The notes under the pieces are model-generated. The model was not told the origin of the DNA, did no database searches, and worked only from the letters and a program-made list of their open reading frames with translations. Positions 7,394 to 14,616 of a stretch of 15,747 nucleotides of DNA are shown piece by piece. This DNA comes from Ga0074139 sp046336825 (GTDB lineage: Bacteria > Bdellovibrionota > Bdellovibrionia > Bdellovibrionales > Bdellovibrionaceae). Numbering within the stretch: the stretch's first letter is position 1; each line of letters opens with the position of its first letter. Made by a program: the position numbers and the translations under genes. The DNA is taken from assembly GCA_046336825.1 (NCBI GenBank), contig JBKDFX010000119.1:1-15747 (forward strand). Direction: 5' to 3'.

Positions 7394-8000
7394 TTTCTAT
7401 TGTGAACGACTTACTTCAGATTTTTGGGCCGAGCCCATCAATGCATGGACTAATTTAAGCTTTTTGGTGGCAGGTTTCTGGGGATTTTTTGCTTCTCGTG
7501 GAAAAACTTGGGGATATTCCCACACCCTCAGCTGTTTGGCCTTATTTGTGGGGATAGGAAGTTTTTTATTTCACACTTTTGCTAATTCTTGGACCCATCT
7601 ATTAGATTTAATACCTATTTTTTTATTCACCTTGATTTTTGTGTTCTTTAGTTTTCGCCATAAACTCAATTTTAATTTGAAACAGGCTTCTCTGCTGACG
7701 ATAGTTTTTGTAGCGTGCATGGTGCTCATTGAAATTTTTGTTCCAAAAGCATTTTTAAATGGATCTGCTCTTTACCTGCCACCATTGCTGACATTATTTT
7801 TCATTGGCCTAAAAGTAGACCGAAACTATTTGTTCATCGCGGTCGTCTTTGCAGTGAGTTTGGTCGCAAGGACCTCGGATCAACAGCTGTGTCAGCTGTT
7901 ACCCATGGGGACACATTTCATTTGGCATTTGCTCAATGGTCTTTGTTTAGCACTGATGATTCGTGTGAGTTTAAATCTCCGCCTCTTCACGGTCCATTGA
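7383..8000 (+). CDS. Ceramidase-family (CREST) integral-membrane hydrolase
   Basis: A 205-residue protein with about seven hydrophobic helices, matching the alkaline ceramidase family (Pfam Ceramidase, CREST superfamily). These zinc amidases cleave the fatty-acyl amide of ceramides. The N-terminal pattern D4-x2-C7-E8-R9 followed by E17-P-I-N20-A-W-T-N is the usual family opening. The catalytic set aligns in spacing with human ACER3 S77/H81/D92/H217/H221: here S60, H64, D75, H178 and H182, so an active metal site is likely. The only fitting start is a TTG at 7383, which places the family motif at the very N-terminus; it overlaps the preceding gene by 11 bp with a GGTGGG a few bases upstream. 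The last 30 bases overlap convergent divIVA. The true substrate in this organism is unknown. Confidence 0.85.
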   Translation: MSLDFYCERLTSDFWAEPINAWTNLSFLVAGFWGFFASRGKTWGYSHTLSCLALFVGIGSFLFHTFANSWTHLLDLIPIFLFTLIFVFFSFRHKLNFNLKQASLLTIVFVACMVLIEIFVPKAFLNGSALYLPPLLTLFFIGLKVDRNYLFIAVVFAVSLVARTSDQQLCQLLPMGTHFIWHLLNGLCLALMIRVSLNLRLFTVH

Positions 8001-8465
8001 AGTCATGCCCTGCGGAACCATTCGATGATTCTGCTGGATTAATTCAAGATGAGACTGAATCAAGGCTTTGAGCTGTGTTTCAAACTGTATTCTTTGTTTT
8101 TTAAGATTCGTGATTTCCTCAAATTGACGTCCAATGGAATCGCGAGCATCTCGAGTGATAAATTCAGCTTTAGTTTTAGCTTCTTGGATGATCATTTTTG
8201 ATTCCCGCTCAGCATCCATTCGAATTCGTTCTGCCATTTGGCCAGCTGTGGTGATCGTATCTTTAAGAAGTTTCTCTCGCTCTTTGTTTTCAAAGAGCTG
8301 TTTTTCCTTTTCTTTCACCTGAGCGCGAAGGGCATCCCTCTCTTCTGTCACTTCCTGCAACTGAGCGGCGACATGATAAAGAAAATCAGTCACCTCTTGC
8401 AGGTCATAACCTAACATTCTTTTGGTGAATAGCTTTTGTGAAATTTCATGAGGTAACAGATGCAT
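7971..8465 (-). CDS. divIVA: DivIVA-family polar/division scaffold protein
   Basis: A 164-residue cytoplasmic protein that binds curved membrane at poles or division sites and recruits partners. The N-terminal DivIVA domain is clear: an opening Leu-Leu-Pro-His-Glu-Ile followed by Gly19-Tyr20-Asp21, then E24-V25 and F28-L29 (family pattern 'GYd..EVd.FL'). Residues ~33-145 are nearly all charged heptad coiled coil, the usual dimer/tetramer stalk. A short Pro/Met-containing tail follows. A near-perfect AAGGAGGA sits five to six bases before the ATG, by far the strongest such site on this strand, suggesting high expression. It follows proC with a 59-bp gap holding a hairpin, and lies at the end of maf-yggS-proC-divIVA. 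In Bdellovibrio, DivIVA is known to influence progeny cell shape. Confidence 0.93.
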   Translation of the reverse strand: MHLLPHEISQKLFTKRMLGYDLQEVTDFLYHVAAQLQEVTEERDALRAQVKEKEKQLFENKEREKLLKDTITTAGQMAERIRMDAERESKMIIQEAKTKAEFITRDARDSIGRQFEEITNLKKQRIQFETQLKALIQSHLELIQQNHRMVPQGMTSMDREEAEI

Positions 8466-8498
8466 GGATTCCTCCTTGAATCGCGATGATCCACTTTT

Positions 8499-8520
8499 AG
8501 TCTAGGGTGAGCCCTGGACT
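8499..8520 (-). other. Hairpin between proC and divIVA
   Basis: AGTCTAGGG (8499-8507) and CCCTGGACT (8512-8520) form a nine-pair stem around a four-base loop, with one imperfect pair (G.U in + RNA, A-C mismatch in the leftward transcript). No T-run follows in either direction, so it is not a standard intrinsic terminator. In the leftward transcript it stands just after the proC stop and about 30 bases ahead of the divIVA start, where it could slow 3'-end decay, mark a processing site, or cause partial termination. Confidence 0.45.
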
Positions 8521-8524
8521 TCAA

Positions 8525-9364
8525 TCAAGAGGATTTCGTCAACCGACTGAGTTCTCGATTGCGAAGATCCGCTTTTTCAAAGCTGACCCGAAGTGCCCTT
8601 TCGACTTCAAGCTCTCGTAATGATTCAAGTCCTGCAGCTGTCACACCCTTTTTCGAAGTCACTTTGTCTTGTAGCTCCTCTAGACCTTGGTCGGAGTAAT
8701 TTTGCGCCATGAGTGCAGCTCCTAAAAAAACCTCCTGAGTCATTCGTCTGGCCATGGAGTTGTCAAAACCACGTTCTTCCAGCCATTCCTGCCAGTACAT
8801 CATAAATTCATAAATAAATCCGGTGCCACTGGAGCAAGCAATCATAAAGGATTCAAACTGATCTTCAGTTTCCAAATGGTAGACAGATCCAAGGCAAGTA
8901 AACAAATCATCCATGAGATCACGTAAGAATTCATCTGATTCGTCATCAACGATGCATCCAATGGAACCTTTTTGAATGAGGGAGGGGGTGTTTGGCATCA
9001 AACGAACCAACCGGCACTCAGGCAATATCTTCTCTAAAGTTTCCAGCCTAAGTCCCGCAGCGAGACTCACGACTATTTGTTTGTCATTGAAAATACTGCG
9101 TAAAGGTTCAATGGTAGCTCGCAAGTCTTGGGGTTTTGTAGCAATAATGACCACATCACAATTTTCTACGATCTCTTCATTGTTGAGAGCCACTTGAATA
9201 TTATAAAGCTCTCGCAATTTTTGCGGCTTGTGACTAGAACGTGAGCTCACAAATATTTTTGCTGGGCTGACTTTGCCTGATTGGACCATGCCCTTGATCA
9301 TCGCATGAGCCATATTGCCGGCACCAATAAATCCAATCTTCAAACGCGGCTGGAATGATACCAT
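8525..9364 (-). CDS. proC: Pyrroline-5-carboxylate reductase
   Basis: Last step of proline synthesis: reduces pyrroline-5-carboxylate to proline with NAD(P)H in the cytoplasm. With the ATG at 9364 it is 279 residues, close to the usual 265-280. The Rossmann motif GFIGAGNMA is at 11-19, ATKPQD at 75-80 contacts the cofactor, MPNTP at 123-127 is the family signature, and VTSKKGVTAAGL at 235-246 corresponds to the C-terminal 'VtSpGGtT..gl' motif. A minor departure is SSGTGFIYEF near 178-187, where the family usually has a Gly/Ser-Pro-Ala-Tyr pattern. The start is set by AAAGGA a few bases upstream; the open frame extends 18 codons further but that stretch overlaps yggS and is foreign to the family. 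One base separates it from the yggS stop. Confidence 0.96.
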   Translation of the reverse strand: MVSFQPRLKIGFIGAGNMAHAMIKGMVQSGKVSPAKIFVSSRSSHKPQKLRELYNIQVALNNEEIVENCDVVIIATKPQDLRATIEPLRSIFNDKQIVVSLAAGLRLETLEKILPECRLVRLMPNTPSLIQKGSIGCIVDDESDEFLRDLMDDLFTCLGSVYHLETEDQFESFMIACSSGTGFIYEFMMYWQEWLEERGFDNSMARRMTQEVFLGAALMAQNYSDQGLEELQDKVTSKKGVTAAGLESLRELEVERALRVSFEKADLRNRELSRLTKSS

Positions 9365-9365
9365 T

Positions 9366-10022
9366 TTACGTCCTTTCGCCGAAAAGAGCTGTGCCAATTC
9401 GGATGTGAGTGGAACCATGCTTAATTGCTAATTTCCAATCAGATGTTGTCCCCATGGATAAAAAGGGTAGCTTGAGTTCTTGAAGCAAAAGTTGGGCTTT
9501 TGCGAATGAGGGTTCAGGGTCATCAAGTGGTGGCATACACATCAATCCTTGAATTTCAATTCCCTGAAGCTTGCGAAGTTGTTCCCACTTTTCTAAAAAG
9601 TTACTTTCACTAAAACCTGACTTTGTGGCCTCATTAGCAAAATTAATTTGGCAGAGAATTTTTTGTTTGAAATTTGCACGTGCTGATTTTTCACTTAATT
9701 CGTGAGCAATTTTATATGAGTCCACAGAATGAATAAGATAAAATTTGCCTAACAATTTATTAATTTTATTCGATTGCAGCGGACCAATTAAGTGCCAACG
9801 TGCAGTTTGCAATTGTAAAAATTGAATTTTTTCAATGGCCTCTTGAACATAATTTTCACCAAAATCTCGATGACCAATATGATAAGCCTCTTGAATTTTT
9901 TCTTGGCTTTGAAGTTTTGAAACCGCAACGACACAAATATCTTTTGGGTTTCGATTGTATTGCTGACAAACAGAATTGAAGTCCTGCATAAAAATTTGAA
10001 AAAGCTCAGTCACACTTTTCAT
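9366..10022 (-). CDS. yggS: PLP homeostasis protein, YggS/PROSC family
   Basis: A single-domain PLP-binding protein (alanine-racemase-like barrel) that keeps pyridoxal phosphate and amino-acid pools in balance; not a known catalyst. The PLP lysine is K36 in VAVSK, at the position usual for the family. Further marks are FGENYVQE near 54-61, WHLIGPLQSNK, HSVDS, and the phosphate-binding C-terminal 'THIRIGTALFGER'. The common MGMSxD motif is MGTTSD here, a mild variant. I chose the ATG at 10022 because it overlaps the maf stop as ATGA and puts the lysine at residue 36; an in-frame ATG at 10037 would add five residues and lacks a ribosome site. It is immediately followed by proC, a pairing found widely in bacteria. 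Confidence 0.95.
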   Translation of the reverse strand: MKSVTELFQIFMQDFNSVCQQYNRNPKDICVVAVSKLQSQEKIQEAYHIGHRDFGENYVQEAIEKIQFLQLQTARWHLIGPLQSNKINKLLGKFYLIHSVDSYKIAHELSEKSARANFKQKILCQINFANEATKSGFSESNFLEKWEQLRKLQGIEIQGLMCMPPLDDPEPSFAKAQLLLQELKLPFLSMGTTSDWKLAIKHGSTHIRIGTALFGERT

Positions 10023-10612
10023 GGATTTATTTTCCATTGATGATCAGTGAAAATTTTCTGGACCCTTTCAATGGGCAGCCCCACGACATTGGTCCAGGAT
10101 CCATTCACATTTTTTACAAATTGAGAAGCGGCTCCTTGGATTCCGTAGCCTCCTGCTTTATCAAGACCCTCTAGGGTTGCTGCGTATTCTATAATCTCTT
10201 GATCGTTCAGATCTTTAAAAATTATTTCAGTTGTCTCTAGATGAGACACATTTTCACCGGTGAAAGAGTTCATTAAATAAACAGCTGTTTTAACAAAATG
10301 ACTGCTTCCCGATAAAAGCTTAAGAAAAGCAACTATTTGAGTTTCATTTTCCGGTTTTCCGAGGGGACTACCGTTGTAGATCACTTCAGTGTCAGCAGCC
10401 AAAACTATGAAAGGGTCCAGGTGAACACTTTTAAACTGATCAAAAACTATACGAGCCTTACGTCTAGCTAAGTCTAAAAGTTGCTCATCAATTGTCATGT
10501 TTTTCTCAAGTTTTTCCGATACTTGACTAGGGTGCACTAGGCAGGAAAAGCCGGCTTCTTTGAGAAGTTGGCGACGTCTTGGTGAGGCGGAAGCGAGCAC
10601 CAGTTGGTACAT
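10019..10612 (-). CDS. maf: Maf-family nucleotide pyrophosphatase
   Basis: Hydrolyses non-canonical or excess nucleoside triphosphates to monophosphates, limiting their entry into nucleic acids. It is 197 residues from the ATG at 10612, the standard size. Motifs: LASASPRRRQLL (6-17), AADTEV with the catalytic Asp74, G85-K86-P87, and DKAGGYGIQG (151-160) followed by GSWTNVVGLP. The last two resemble the YhdE (dTTP/UTP) group more than YceF, so that activity is the better guess. A TTG six codons upstream is possible but has no family support. No clear ribosome site precedes the ATG. It heads the leftward unit, with yggS overlapping its end by four bases. Its start codon lies inside a 7-bp-armed inverted repeat shared with the divergent tadC spacer. 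Confidence 0.93.
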   Translation of the reverse strand: MYQLVLASASPRRRQLLKEAGFSCLVHPSQVSEKLEKNMTIDEQLLDLARRKARIVFDQFKSVHLDPFIVLAADTEVIYNGSPLGKPENETQIVAFLKLLSGSSHFVKTAVYLMNSFTGENVSHLETTEIIFKDLNDQEIIEYAATLEGLDKAGGYGIQGAASQFVKNVNGSWTNVVGLPIERVQKIFTDHQWKINP

Positions 10613-10618
10613 ACCAAC
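10603..10618. promoter_or_regulatory. Operator-like inverted repeat between maf and tadC
   Basis: GTTGGTA (10603-10609) and TACCAAC (10612-10618) are perfect 7-bp inverted arms around a 2-bp centre. The repeat covers the maf start codon and part of the 28-bp spacer to tadC. Such a site could bind a dimeric regulator of both units, or could fold in the maf message and hide its start codon. It has no T-run and is not a terminator. Which of these applies, if any, cannot be told from one copy. Confidence 0.35.
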
Positions 10619-10640
10619 ACTTGAACACAAAGAGGGTGAA

Positions 10641-11549
10641 ATGGGAAGCGCCGAATGGATTCTAATTTTGGGCCTGATCTTCGCAGGGATAGCGGTCTAT
10701 CTTTTTCTTAACGCCATTTTATCAAGTAATGCTGACGCTGAACAGCTCAGTTGGGCTAACAGTTCCCAACCTAAAAAATCAAAAAGTGGAATCATCAATT
10801 TTTCACGACCCCTCGTGCATCAGTTCACACTTCAGCATGCGTTACGTATCAAGAGTCAAAATTATCGAAAACGAGTGGCCTATCGGATTAAAACGGGCGG
10901 TCTTGGTCGAGAACTGAATGTGGATGAGTTCATTGGTTTGCAAATTTTGTGGGCTGTTTTTTTTCCTGCGTTTTGTTTGATTATGAATTTTGCTTTAGAA
11001 ATGGGCTTTCCCAATTTCATTTTCTTTATGCTCATCCCTGTTGGTTTTTATATGCCCATCATGCATGCTTCTGCGATGAAAAAAAATCGTGAGCTCTCTG
11101 TTCGAGCTGATATGCCCTTTTACATCGATCTACTGGCCCTGTCCGTAGAGGCCAATTTGGATTTTTTCCAAGCGATTCAAAAGATTGTGGACAAAGCAGA
11201 AGGCTCTAACAGTGTTTTAGCAGAAGAATTGGGAATAGTTCTCAAAGACATTCAAATTGGTTCTTCAAAAGATCAAGCCTTAAAAGAATTTGCAGAGCGA
11301 TTGGACATGCCTGAAATCACCAGTTTTGTGGCTGTTCTGATTGATGCTGGTCGATCGGGTGCACCCATTGGAAAAGTATTGAAAGATCAAAGCAATCAAA
11401 TGCGCATGGAGAGATTTACACGTGCAGAAAAATTAGGAGCTCGGGCCTCACAAGCCATGCTTATCCCAATGATGTTATTCATTGTTCCTGCAGTTTTCAT
11501 CATGGTTTTGGGACCGATGGTTCTCAGCTTTTATTATGGACGGAAATAA
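10641..11549 (+). CDS. tadC: Tad platform protein, TadC-like (T2SS F domain)
   Basis: An inner-membrane platform protein of the Tad/Flp pilus-type secretion machinery, 302 residues. Hydrophobic helices are at about 4-26, 101-117, 122-143 and 272-298. The cytoplasmic GspF-type domain lies at ~155-270: 'MPFYIDLLALSVEANL' (158-173), then the RTRAEKLGAR-like basic/amphipathic stretch near 257-268 leading into the last helix. The sequence before that helix resembles TadC more than TadB. The start is the ATG at 10641 with AGAGGG four bases upstream; the frame runs on upstream, but that part overlaps maf. TadC normally pairs with TadB and the ATPase TadA/CpaF; neither is in the window, and this gene is first in its unit. 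The stop is directly followed by the DUF192 gene with no spacer. Confidence 0.85.
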   Translation: MGSAEWILILGLIFAGIAVYLFLNAILSSNADAEQLSWANSSQPKKSKSGIINFSRPLVHQFTLQHALRIKSQNYRKRVAYRIKTGGLGRELNVDEFIGLQILWAVFFPAFCLIMNFALEMGFPNFIFFMLIPVGFYMPIMHASAMKKNRELSVRADMPFYIDLLALSVEANLDFFQAIQKIVDKAEGSNSVLAEELGIVLKDIQIGSSKDQALKEFAERLDMPEITSFVAVLIDAGRSGAPIGKVLKDQSNQMRMERFTRAEKLGARASQAMLIPMMLFIVPAVFIMVLGPMVLSFYYGRK

Positions 11550-11888
11550 ATGATGTTAAAAAGAAATGAACACATCCTTATTCAAAATGTAAATGTGGCT
11601 AAGAATTTTTGGCCTCGTTTCATGGGTCTTATGGGAAAAGCGAATTTGCCAGATTCGCAGGGTGTTCTATTTCCCAAATGCAATGCTATTCATACTTGTT
11701 TTATGAAGTTTTCAATTGATTGCATTTTTATGAATGAACAGGGCGAAGTAAAAAAAATCTATCGAAATTTAAGACCTTGGCGATTGGCAGGACCAGTTTG
11801 GGGAGCCACGCAAGTGCTTGAATTGAATGGTGGTGTGGCTGACAAACTCAAAATTCAAGAGGGGGAACATCTTATATGTGGTCATTAA
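11550..11888 (+). CDS. DUF192 family protein
   Basis: A 112-residue small protein of the DUF192 family, whose biochemical role is unknown. Visible marks are 'RFMGLMGK' (23-30), the usual 'R..GLM' opening, 'GVLFPKC' (38-44), then 'TCFMKFSIDCIFMNEQGEV' spread over 49-67, which is the family's 'fwMk...ipLDviFid..g.v' core, and a C-terminal strand ending 'KIQEGEHL'. Most family members carry a signal peptide; none is seen here, so this one should be cytoplasmic. The ATG directly follows the tadC stop, and a second ATG is the next codon; either may be used. The last 13 bases overlap the first FHA gene. Being inside a tad/FHA unit suggests a role in that machine, which is inference. Confidence 0.85.
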   Translation: MMLKRNEHILIQNVNVAKNFWPRFMGLMGKANLPDSQGVLFPKCNAIHTCFMKFSIDCIFMNEQGEVKKIYRNLRPWRLAGPVWGATQVLELNGGVADKLKIQEGEHLICGH

Positions 11889-13501
11889 GAGCCCTCAACG
11901 GAAGTTTGGCAGGACAGGTATTCAATCTTAAAAATGGAAAAAATGTTGTCGGGCGAGGATCCGATTGTGATGTTTTGATTGCCAGTAATGGCATTTCAAA
12001 AAAGCACTGCGAGATTCATGTTTACGCAGACAAAGTCATATTGGCTGATCTGAGATCCAGCAATGGAACATTTTTGAATGGTGTGAAAATTCAGAACTCT
12101 GTTGTCTGTATGGGCGATAAGATTCAAATACATGATATCATTTTTGATTTAACACCAGTTCAAGAAAAGCGTCCTGCTCAAGCTCCGGCCATTCGAAGAA
12201 ATCCATTGCAAGCCAATGGCAATGCAGCACTCAAGGCTCAACAGTATGCAACTCATTTATCAGCCAGTCAGCCCCAGTTGCACTCCATCGATGGAAAAGC
12301 AGATCCACAAAAAACTCCTCAACATTTGCAACATAGAAATCCTGTTGAATCTTTAATGGCTAATACCCAAGAATTTATCGAAAGAGTGGCGTTACCAGGA
12401 GTGTATAAACTCGGGGAGTGGTTTGAGTTTCGTTTGGTTATTGCTCTGTTTGTTGTTTTATTTGTTTTTGCTGTAACAATATTGGCTATGATCCCGACTT
12501 TCAGAAGCGCAAAAGAAAGTGTGCAAGGTGAAAGTCTTAGGCGTGCACTATCAGTGGCTCGACATTTAGCTGAAATTAATCAAAAAGCTCTTCTAGAAGG
12601 TCAAGTCGGAAATATCAGCACACATTCAGCGGAGCTCGAAGAGGGCGTCAAAGATGTTTTTATTGTTCAAAAATCCGATGGAGCCATACTGGCGCCAGCC
12701 TCTAAGGCGGGCCGAATTGCAGATCAGTCTTTTGTACATAAAGCGAGAACTGAAGATCGGGCACTCTCTCAAGAAATCAGTTCTTCCTTGATTGGTGCCA
12801 GTGCACCCATCGGGCAATTTGATCCAGCTACAGGCTTACCTAGTGTAAAAGCCTACGCCATTGTCATTTATGATGTATCGGGAATGGCGCTTGATGAAAG
12901 TCGTGCATTAAGTTTATTCATGCAGATCCTGGTTTTGGCAGGTCTTATTGGTTCTATTTTGTTTTATCTATTAGTCAAATTTGTTGAAAAACCGATTAAG
13001 GAACTCAACGTCCATCTTGATGTGGCCATGCGTGAGCGAAAAGAGAACATTTCAATCCCCATTCTTTACCCCGAACTACAAGCTCTATTGGGTAATTTGA
13101 ACTCTCTGCTGACTCGAAATTCACAGATCGAATCCAGTGGTGCAGAAAAAGTTTCTCAATCTGCAAATAAAGTTCAAGAGGCCCAAGCCTTAATGGATGT
13201 TTGCGTAGGTCCGGCCATGATCATTGGGGCTGATGAAAATGTTTGGGGTATGAATGAGCCCTTTCAGCGATTGGTGGGATTTAATTCTACCGGTGAATCT
13301 TATAAAAAAATTCCTGATTCGCCTTTGCAGCAAAATATTGAAGCTTTGATTCTTCAAGCTAAGGAAAATCCCTATTCAGTGCATACGTATTCCCTCGAAT
13401 TTTCAGGGCGTATGTGTCAATTGCAGCTTTTAAGTCTCCATACGAATGCACATACTGATTATTACCTAGTGACAGTAAAGCCCCAAGGAGGTGATGGTTG
13501 A
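11876..13501 (+). CDS. FHA-domain membrane sensor-like protein (FHA-TM-extracytoplasmic-TM-HAMP/PAS-like)
   Basis: A 541-residue inner-membrane protein. An N-terminal FHA domain (~1-93) has the phosphothreonine-binding residues: G26-R27-G28, S41-x2-H44, and S62-N63-G64-T65. A Gln/Pro/Ala-rich linker follows (94-180), then membrane helix 1 (~185-207), an extracytoplasmic domain of ~135 residues (208-344) resembling single Cache/PAS-like sensor domains, and helix 2 (~346-367). A HAMP-like region opens with 'EKPIKELN' (371-378), and ~435-535 resemble a PAS-like fold. There is no kinase, cyclase or methyl-accepting domain. The architecture is that of a receptor whose input may reset phospho-dependent binding by the FHA domain. 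The ATG overlaps the DUF192 gene by 13 bp, with a G-rich ribosome site ten bases upstream. Assignment of the sensor and PAS-like parts is tentative. Confidence 0.8.
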   Translation: MWSLRALNGSLAGQVFNLKNGKNVVGRGSDCDVLIASNGISKKHCEIHVYADKVILADLRSSNGTFLNGVKIQNSVVCMGDKIQIHDIIFDLTPVQEKRPAQAPAIRRNPLQANGNAALKAQQYATHLSASQPQLHSIDGKADPQKTPQHLQHRNPVESLMANTQEFIERVALPGVYKLGEWFEFRLVIALFVVLFVFAVTILAMIPTFRSAKESVQGESLRRALSVARHLAEINQKALLEGQVGNISTHSAELEEGVKDVFIVQKSDGAILAPASKAGRIADQSFVHKARTEDRALSQEISSSLIGASAPIGQFDPATGLPSVKAYAIVIYDVSGMALDESRALSLFMQILVLAGLIGSILFYLLVKFVEKPIKELNVHLDVAMRERKENISIPILYPELQALLGNLNSLLTRNSQIESSGAEKVSQSANKVQEAQALMDVCVGPAMIIGADENVWGMNEPFQRLVGFNSTGESYKKIPDSPLQQNIEALILQAKENPYSVHTYSLEFSGRMCQLQLLSLHTNAHTDYYLVTVKPQGGDG

Positions 13502-14616
13502 GCGCAGCTCCCGTCCTATCCTCGGCACTTAGGTTAAAATTGAAGGTGACATCAGGTCCGCACCTTAATGAGATCTATTCTCTTGAAAGCAAGACGACTA
13601 AGATTGGTCGCGCTGAAGACAACGATATTAAACTTGTGAATGATGGTCGAATCAGTCGACATCATGTGGAAATCTATTTAGTCCACAGCCAATTTAAGTT
13701 CAAAAATATTTCTCAAAAGAATTTCGTCACCATTGATGGTAAAGTCTTGGAAGAGGGAATTCTTCTGCCCGGTCAGCTCTTACAAGTAGGTGAAACAACT
13801 TTTGAAGTTTTCAGTGATGGCCCAGAACTTGTTTCCAATGAAGAAGTTATCAGTCCAACGACTTCAGACGATAAATCCATAGTCACTGTTCGAGTGCCAC
13901 TGCAAGCCCCCGTCAAACCCGTTGTTGTCCGACCTGCACCATTAAAGCCTCAGAACTCTTCGCCTTCACCAACACCGCTTAGACCCATGCCCATGGGAAA
14001 TCCAACTGCTCCCTTAAGACCATCACCACAACCGTTGGGGGCCACACAAATTTCACGTCCTTCACCATCCCGCTCCGCAGGTGGTGATAATAGACTCACT
14101 TTTTATATTATAATCTTAGCGGCCATTGGCTTTTTTGTCTTTTTAGCCCTTGGACCTACAAAACCAAAAGAAGCTAAAACCTTCAGGACCTCCCAACAAG
14201 TGGAGTATGATCTTTTGCAGTCGTCCGATGAAAAGAAAAAACTTCAAGAGCGTTTGGAAACCATGCAAACAACAGCGGCTAAACGTGCCCAAGAAAATTT
14301 GATCAAAGGATTTAGAGATTATCAGCAAGGAAACTTTTCACGTGCTCGAGATAATTTTCAAGTTGTACTCAATTTAGATCCGGAAAACGTCTTAGCTAAG
14401 AGGTACTTCCATCTTTCAAAAATCAAATTTGATGAATTGCTACAGTTTCATATCTTACAAGGGCTTCGCTATCGGGATAAGAAAAATTTTCGACTGTGTC
14501 GTTCTAGTTTTCAGTCCGCTCTTGTCATGATCCAGAACAATCAACAGCATCCTAAATATCGTGAAGTTAAAAACTTTTTTGATGAGTGCAATTTGGCTCT
14601 TGAGGGGCGGTTTTGA
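13498..14616 (+). CDS. FHA-TM-TPR membrane protein
   Basis: A 372-residue protein with an N-terminal FHA domain (~11-108): G37-R38, S53-R54-H55-H56, and a degenerate third loop 'NFVTIDGK' (75-82) in place of the usual N-G-T. A Pro/Ser-rich linker (~135-195) leads to one membrane helix (~199-218). The C-terminal part has a charged coiled coil (~235-268) and at least one TPR-like repeat ('DYQQGNFSRARDNFQ', 274-288, then LDPEN), with a second weaker one at ~318-345. The linker length suggests FHA in the cytoplasm and TPRs across the membrane. The start is a TTG at 13498, fixed by a textbook AAGGAGG six bases upstream and by overlap with the previous stop (TTGA). It shares this build with the next gene, so the two may be paralogues that partner each other. 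Confidence 0.85.
   Translation: MSAAPVLSSALRLKLKVTSGPHLNEIYSLESKTTKIGRAEDNDIKLVNDGRISRHHVEIYLVHSQFKFKNISQKNFVTIDGKVLEEGILLPGQLLQVGETTFEVFSDGPELVSNEEVISPTTSDDKSIVTVRVPLQAPVKPVVVRPAPLKPQNSSPSPTPLRPMPMGNPTAPLRPSPQPLGATQISRPSPSRSAGGDNRLTFYIIILAAIGFFVFLALGPTKPKEAKTFRTSQQVEYDLLQSSDEKKKLQERLETMQTTAAKRAQENLIKGFRDYQQGNFSRARDNFQVVLNLDPENVLAKRYFHLSKIKFDELLQFHILQGLRYRDKKNFRLCRSSFQSALVMIQNNQQHPKYREVKNFFDECNLALEGRF

Noticed and set aside
8480..8487. Perfect 8-bp palindrome ATCGCGAT before divIVA.
   Set aside because: It is short, single-copy in this gap and close to chance expectation for the window; there is no reason to call it an operator.
9365..9418. An 18-residue N-terminal extension of ProC.
   Set aside because: It overlaps the conserved C-terminal end of yggS and is foreign to the family; AAAGGA precedes the ATG at 9364.
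10560..10640. A 27-residue N-terminal extension of the tadC-like protein.
   Set aside because: It overlaps the most conserved part of maf, is not hydrophobic or TadC-like, and a good ribosome site precedes the ATG at 10641.
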